Origin: Chryseobacterium geocarposphaerae
GTDB lineage: Bacteria; Bacteroidota; Bacteroidia; Flavobacteriales; Weeksellaceae
Length of the DNA: 64,000 nt
Assembly (NCBI RefSeq): GCF_002797535.1
Contig: NZ_PGFD01000002.1
Span: 434,001-498,000, forward strand
Direction of reading: 5' to 3'
Shown here piece by piece: positions 61,300 to 64,000 of the stretch. Every line of letters begins with the position of its first letter. The first letter of the stretch is position 1. The notes under the pieces were generated by a model, which worked only from the letters and a program-made list of their open reading frames with translations, was not told the origin of the DNA and made no database searches. A program made the translations under genes and the position numbers.

Positions 61300-62502
61300 A
61301 TGAAACGAATTATCATTATCGGAGGCGGTGCAGCAGGATTTTTCTGTGCAGCGAATCTTGACGAAACGCAATATAAAATTACCATTCTCGAACAAAACTC
61401 AGATGTTCTTCAGAAAGTAAAGGTTTCAGGAGGAGGAAGATGCAATGTAACCCATGCCTGTTTTGACCCAAGAGAACTTGTTCAGTTCTATCCTCGCGGA
61501 AATAAAGAATTACTAAGTGTTTTTACTAAATTCCAACCGGGAGACACGATGGACTGGTTCGATCAACGAAAAATTTCGTTGAAAATAGAAAATGACAACA
61601 GAATCTTTCCGGAAAGTAATTCATCGCAAACCATTATCAATACTTTTCTGAATGAAACTCAGAAAAAAAATGTTGAAATAAAAACAAAATGCTCCGTCAA
61701 AGAAATTGAAAAACAGGATGAAATATACATCGTTAAAACGAGTTTGGGAGATTTCGAAGCCGATTTTGTCATCTATACAACAGGTAGCTCCCCCAAGTCG
61801 CTGAAAATGATAGAAAATCTAGGCCATAAAATTATCGATCTGGTTCCGTCACTTTTTACTTTTAATATTAAGGATCCTTTATTGAAAGATTTAGCCGGAA
61901 CAAGTTTTGAAATGGCTGAAACCTCTATTCCTAAATTAAAAACACAGGAGAGTGGTCCTTTATTGATTACGCATTGGGGACTTTCCGGGCCGGCAATTTT
62001 GAAAATTTCAGCTTGGGAAGCGATTAATTTGGCGAAAATGAAGTATAATTTCGAGATTGAAGTTAATTTTATTTCTAAAGATCCAGAGGATGCTGAAAAA
62101 CTTTTCCAACAGTTTAAACAGTCAAATCCTAAAAAAACGATTGGACAGTCTAAAATTTTTGAAGTCACCAACAGGTTTTGGCAGAGAATTCTTGAAGTTT
62201 CCAATGTTGATCTGAATAAACAGGTTGCCCAAATTTCAGGAAAGGAAATGCAGAAAATCATTGAAAATTTATGTAAAAAGAAATTCAATGTGACCGGAAA
62301 ATCGACTTTTAAAGATGAATTTGTAACCGCAGGAGGTGTTGATTTAAAGGAAATCAACTTTAAAAATATGTCCTCAAAAATTTTGCCTAACTTTTACGTT
62401 GCAGGAGAAGTCCTGAATATTGACGCTGTAACCGGCGGATTTAATTTTCAGGCTTGCTGGAGTGAAGCTTGGCTGATTGCACAAGACCTGAATTTAAAAT
62501 AA
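61300..62502 (+). CDS. HI0933/BaiN-family FAD-dependent oxidoreductase
   Basis: 400-residue flavoprotein. The FAD-binding Rossmann motif IIGGGAAGFFCAANL is at residues 5-19, followed by LEQNSDVLQKVKVSGGGRCNVTHACF, characteristic of the HI0933 (YhiN/BaiN) family, and by ATGSSPKSL-like and GEVLNIDAVTGGFNFQACWSEAW near the C-terminus. Known relatives act on steroid or flavonoid-like substrates in some gut bacteria, but the physiological role in most species is unknown. Single gene. Confidence 0.93.
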   Translation: MKRIIIIGGGAAGFFCAANLDETQYKITILEQNSDVLQKVKVSGGGRCNVTHACFDPRELVQFYPRGNKELLSVFTKFQPGDTMDWFDQRKISLKIENDNRIFPESNSSQTIINTFLNETQKKNVEIKTKCSVKEIEKQDEIYIVKTSLGDFEADFVIYTTGSSPKSLKMIENLGHKIIDLVPSLFTFNIKDPLLKDLAGTSFEMAETSIPKLKTQESGPLLITHWGLSGPAILKISAWEAINLAKMKYNFEIEVNFISKDPEDAEKLFQQFKQSNPKKTIGQSKIFEVTNRFWQRILEVSNVDLNKQVAQISGKEMQKIIENLCKKKFNVTGKSTFKDEFVTAGGVDLKEINFKNMSSKILPNFYVAGEVLNIDAVTGGFNFQACWSEAWLIAQDLNLK

Positions 62503-62515
62503 TCAAATACAATAC

Positions 62516-62587
62516 TGTCATTCTGAATGAAACAACGTGAAATGAAGAATCTCTATAAAATTAGATTCTTCCTTCGTCAGAATGACA
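62516..62587. repeat. Palindromic intergenic repeat, copy B
   Basis: 72-bp imperfect inverted repeat: TGTCATTCTGA at the left pairs with TCAGAATGACA at the right, and GAAGAATCT with AGATTCTTC inside. It shares ends and inner sequence with copy A at 55698-55761. Confidence 0.75.
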
Positions 62588-62624
62588 AACTAAATTCATA
62601 ATTTAGTAAAAACACAAATTGCAA

Positions 62625-63263
62625 ATGCTTTCAGTCAAAAAGAATGTCTTAAGTATTTCTAAAATCCTTTTGATCTTAGGATTCGGATATTTTTTTTGGC
62701 TGATGCTGAAAATTACATTAGAATATATTCCTTTTAGAAAAGATGTAAGTTTTTTGATGATCAAACAAACAGAAGTTATTGAAAGACCGGAATACTTATA
62801 TTTTTTCTATACTCATGTTTACACAAGTATTTTTGTGCTGTTGAGTGGATTTTCAGCTATTCTCAGAAAAGATTTCAGACTAAAAAACTTTCATAAAAAT
62901 GCAGGAAAGATTTATATTTTTCTGATTTTACTTTTTGCAGCACCGTCTGGAATTTACATGGGAATTTTTGCCAACGGTGGAATTTACTCTAAAATCTCAT
63001 TCGTTATCTTAGGTTGTCTGTGGTGGTTTTCGACTTTTAAAGCCTATCAATTAGCCCGACAAAAAAACTTTAAAGAGCATAAACAATGGATGTGGCGCAG
63101 TTTCGCATTAACCGTTTCTGCGATCACCTTAAGAATGTGGAAAGTAATTATTGTATATTTATTTCACCCCAATCCAATGGATGTTTACCAGATCATTGCC
63201 TGGATGGGATGGATTCCCAATATTATTTTAATTGAATATTTAATCACAAAAAAATGCATATGA
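62625..63263 (+). CDS. DUF2306-like membrane protein
   Basis: 212-residue integral membrane protein from ATG 62625; the frame extends only to a TTG at 62619. Five or so helices are visible: KILLILGFGYFFWLMLKI, FYTHVYTSIFVLLSGF, then YIFLILLFAAPSGIYMGIF, and C-terminal ALTVSAITLRMWKVII. Conserved Tyr/His motifs such as FHKNAGKIYI and EHKQWMWRSF fit the DUF2306 family. Function unknown; a link to quinones or haem is possible but not shown. It overlaps the start of the next gene by four bases. Confidence 0.85.
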   Translation: MLSVKKNVLSISKILLILGFGYFFWLMLKITLEYIPFRKDVSFLMIKQTEVIERPEYLYFFYTHVYTSIFVLLSGFSAILRKDFRLKNFHKNAGKIYIFLILLFAAPSGIYMGIFANGGIYSKISFVILGCLWWFSTFKAYQLARQKNFKEHKQWMWRSFALTVSAITLRMWKVIIVYLFHPNPMDVYQIIAWMGWIPNIILIEYLITKKCI

Positions 63264-64000
63264 AAATTTTAAAATTAACTTTAATTTCCCTGTTTACCAT
63301 AAGTTTGGTAAGCTGCAAAAAAGAAGCAAAAGTAACAGATCATTCAAATGACAGCCTTACTGCAAAGAAAGATTCGGTAGTTGTTCCTGAGATCCATAAA
63401 GAGTATTATGGAATTTATATGGGCGATTTTGCCGGAAAAGAGATGATCACTCCGGAAATCGGAGAAGAATATGAAGGCGATGTTTACAAGAAAATCTCCT
63501 TAAAAATTAATAGAATAACAAAAGACAGTGTTTACGGCCAAAGTATTGTGAATGGAAACCAGCGCCCTTTCCGTGGAGTCTTTAATGAAGAAACAAAATC
63601 GTTTGTTCTGGACGAACCGGGAAATGATAAAACCGATGGGAGATTTGAAGTTAAATTAAACAATGATAGTCTTACCGGAAAATGGAATGCTTTTAATAAA
63701 TCTGCCGTAAAAGCCCCTTTAAAAACACTGAAACTGATCAAAAAAGAGTTTGTTTACAACCCCAACTTCATGCTGAATGAAGACAGCGATTTAATTGACT
63801 GGGAAAACCCGAAAGATTTCGTTGAAAAATATACCGATGAAGAAACAGGAAAAACAGAAACCTACACTGCTTCAAAAAACAGGATTGCTTCTGATGCGGT
63901 TTTCAAGATCAATGCCTCCAAGCAAAAGCTCACGGAAAAAGACCTTAAAAATCTTAGAAAGCTGGATATGGAGATCATCAAAAATTCCGTTTTTGCAAGA
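63260..64000 (+). CDS. Lipoprotein with probable YARHG domain, truncated by the window end
   Basis: Starts ATG 63260 in an ATGA overlap with the preceding stop, so it is coupled to the DUF2306-like gene. The signal peptide ends at lipobox SLVSC (about residue 19). Residues 45-140 form a beta-rich domain (YGIYMGDFAGKEMI; FRGVFNEETKSFVLDEPG; LTGKWNAF). The visible end, LTEKDLKNLRKLDMEIIKNSVFAR, matches the beginning of a YARHG motif, so HG should follow in the adjacent sequence. The frame is still open at base 64000. Role unknown; YARHG proteins are bacterial surface or periplasmic proteins. Confidence 0.8.
   Translation, partial: MKILKLTLISLFTISLVSCKKEAKVTDHSNDSLTAKKDSVVVPEIHKEYYGIYMGDFAGKEMITPEIGEEYEGDVYKKISLKINRITKDSVYGQSIVNGNQRPFRGVFNEETKSFVLDEPGNDKTDGRFEVKLNNDSLTGKWNAFNKSAVKAPLKTLKLIKKEFVYNPNFMLNEDSDLIDWENPKDFVEKYTDEETGKTETYTASKNRIASDAVFKINASKQKLTEKDLKNLRKLDMEIIKNSVFAR

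Noticed and set aside
61773..62357. 194-residue minus-strand frame
   Set aside because: It lies wholly inside the intact flavoprotein gene on the other strand, and its composition (Ser/Phe/Leu-rich) is that of a shadow.
55698..62587. CRISPR array
   Set aside because: The repeats are two inverted repeats and one half copy kilobases apart, without regularly spaced direct repeats or cas genes.
1..64000. tRNA, rRNA, insertion sequences or prophage
   Set aside because: No cloverleaf, rRNA block, transposase, integrase or phage structural gene was seen; a covariance-model scan would be needed to exclude small RNAs.

Overview
This is a chromosomal window from a low-GC member of the Flavobacteriia, most likely Chryseobacterium or a close relative in the Weeksellaceae. 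The evidence is a complete alternative complex III operon, type IX secretion sorting domains, GldH, Bacteroidetes-only lipoprotein families, an S46 dipeptidyl peptidase, and promoters of the Bacteroidetes TTG-N19-TAnnTTTG type. I found no rRNA, tRNA, CRISPR array, insertion sequence or prophage. Most of the window is ordinary core genome.

Layout. 1-2.3 kb: two exported proteins of unknown role. 2.4-10.9 kb: actABCDEF on the minus strand, encoding the quinol-oxidising respiratory complex that replaces cytochrome bc1, closed by a terminator and without cytochrome oxidase genes. 11-18.9 kb: a SPOR-domain protein, a polytopic membrane protein, SelO, and a ricT-gldH-PBP1A run tied to RNA regulation, gliding/T9SS and the cell wall. 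19-30 kb: a FadL-type porin with an SGNH-hydrolase lipoprotein, prs-rplY, a DUF3078 protein, rhomboid-dprA, gdhA, a YkgJ-type cysteine-cluster protein coupled to a Kir-type channel, and a truncated haemoglobin. 30-36 kb: cation antiporters, an AlkD-like repair protein, small unknowns and hflX.

36-40.3 kb is the most distinctive accessory block. A LytTR-type regulator has Glu where the receiver phosphoacceptor Asp should be. It is followed by a 20-bp-period direct repeat that looks like a LytTR operator, then three tightly spaced genes for exported proteins, including an 841-residue Gly/Asn-rich repeat protein. 40.3-43.7 kb: a META-domain lipoprotein, a DPP7-type S46 peptidase and a YdeI/DUF1905 protein. 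43.7-46.8 kb: a single-module adenylation-thiolation-reductase enzyme, predicted to make an aminoacyl aldehyde, isolated between a GC-rich terminator and a long leader. 47.3-48.8 kb: comM, broken by one extra base in a G5 run. 49-52 kb: a T9SS cargo protein and an ECF sigma factor coupled to a protein that combines an inner-membrane anchor with an outer-membrane barrel. 52-64 kb: lipoproteins, a small HExxH protein with CsaA, an exonuclease with a SufT-like protein, sulfurtransferase, HMG-CoA lyase, pepT, thiL, a thioesterase, a HI0933/BaiN-type flavoprotein, a DUF2306 protein, and a lipoprotein that runs off the end within a probable YARHG motif. Two palindromic intergenic repeats and one half copy lie at 55.7-62.6 kb.

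The best leads for something undescribed are the LytTR/direct-repeat/exported-repeat-protein cassette and the stand-alone A-T-R enzyme with its long leader. All functional statements rest on reading motifs by eye and on recalled family knowledge; no database search was run.
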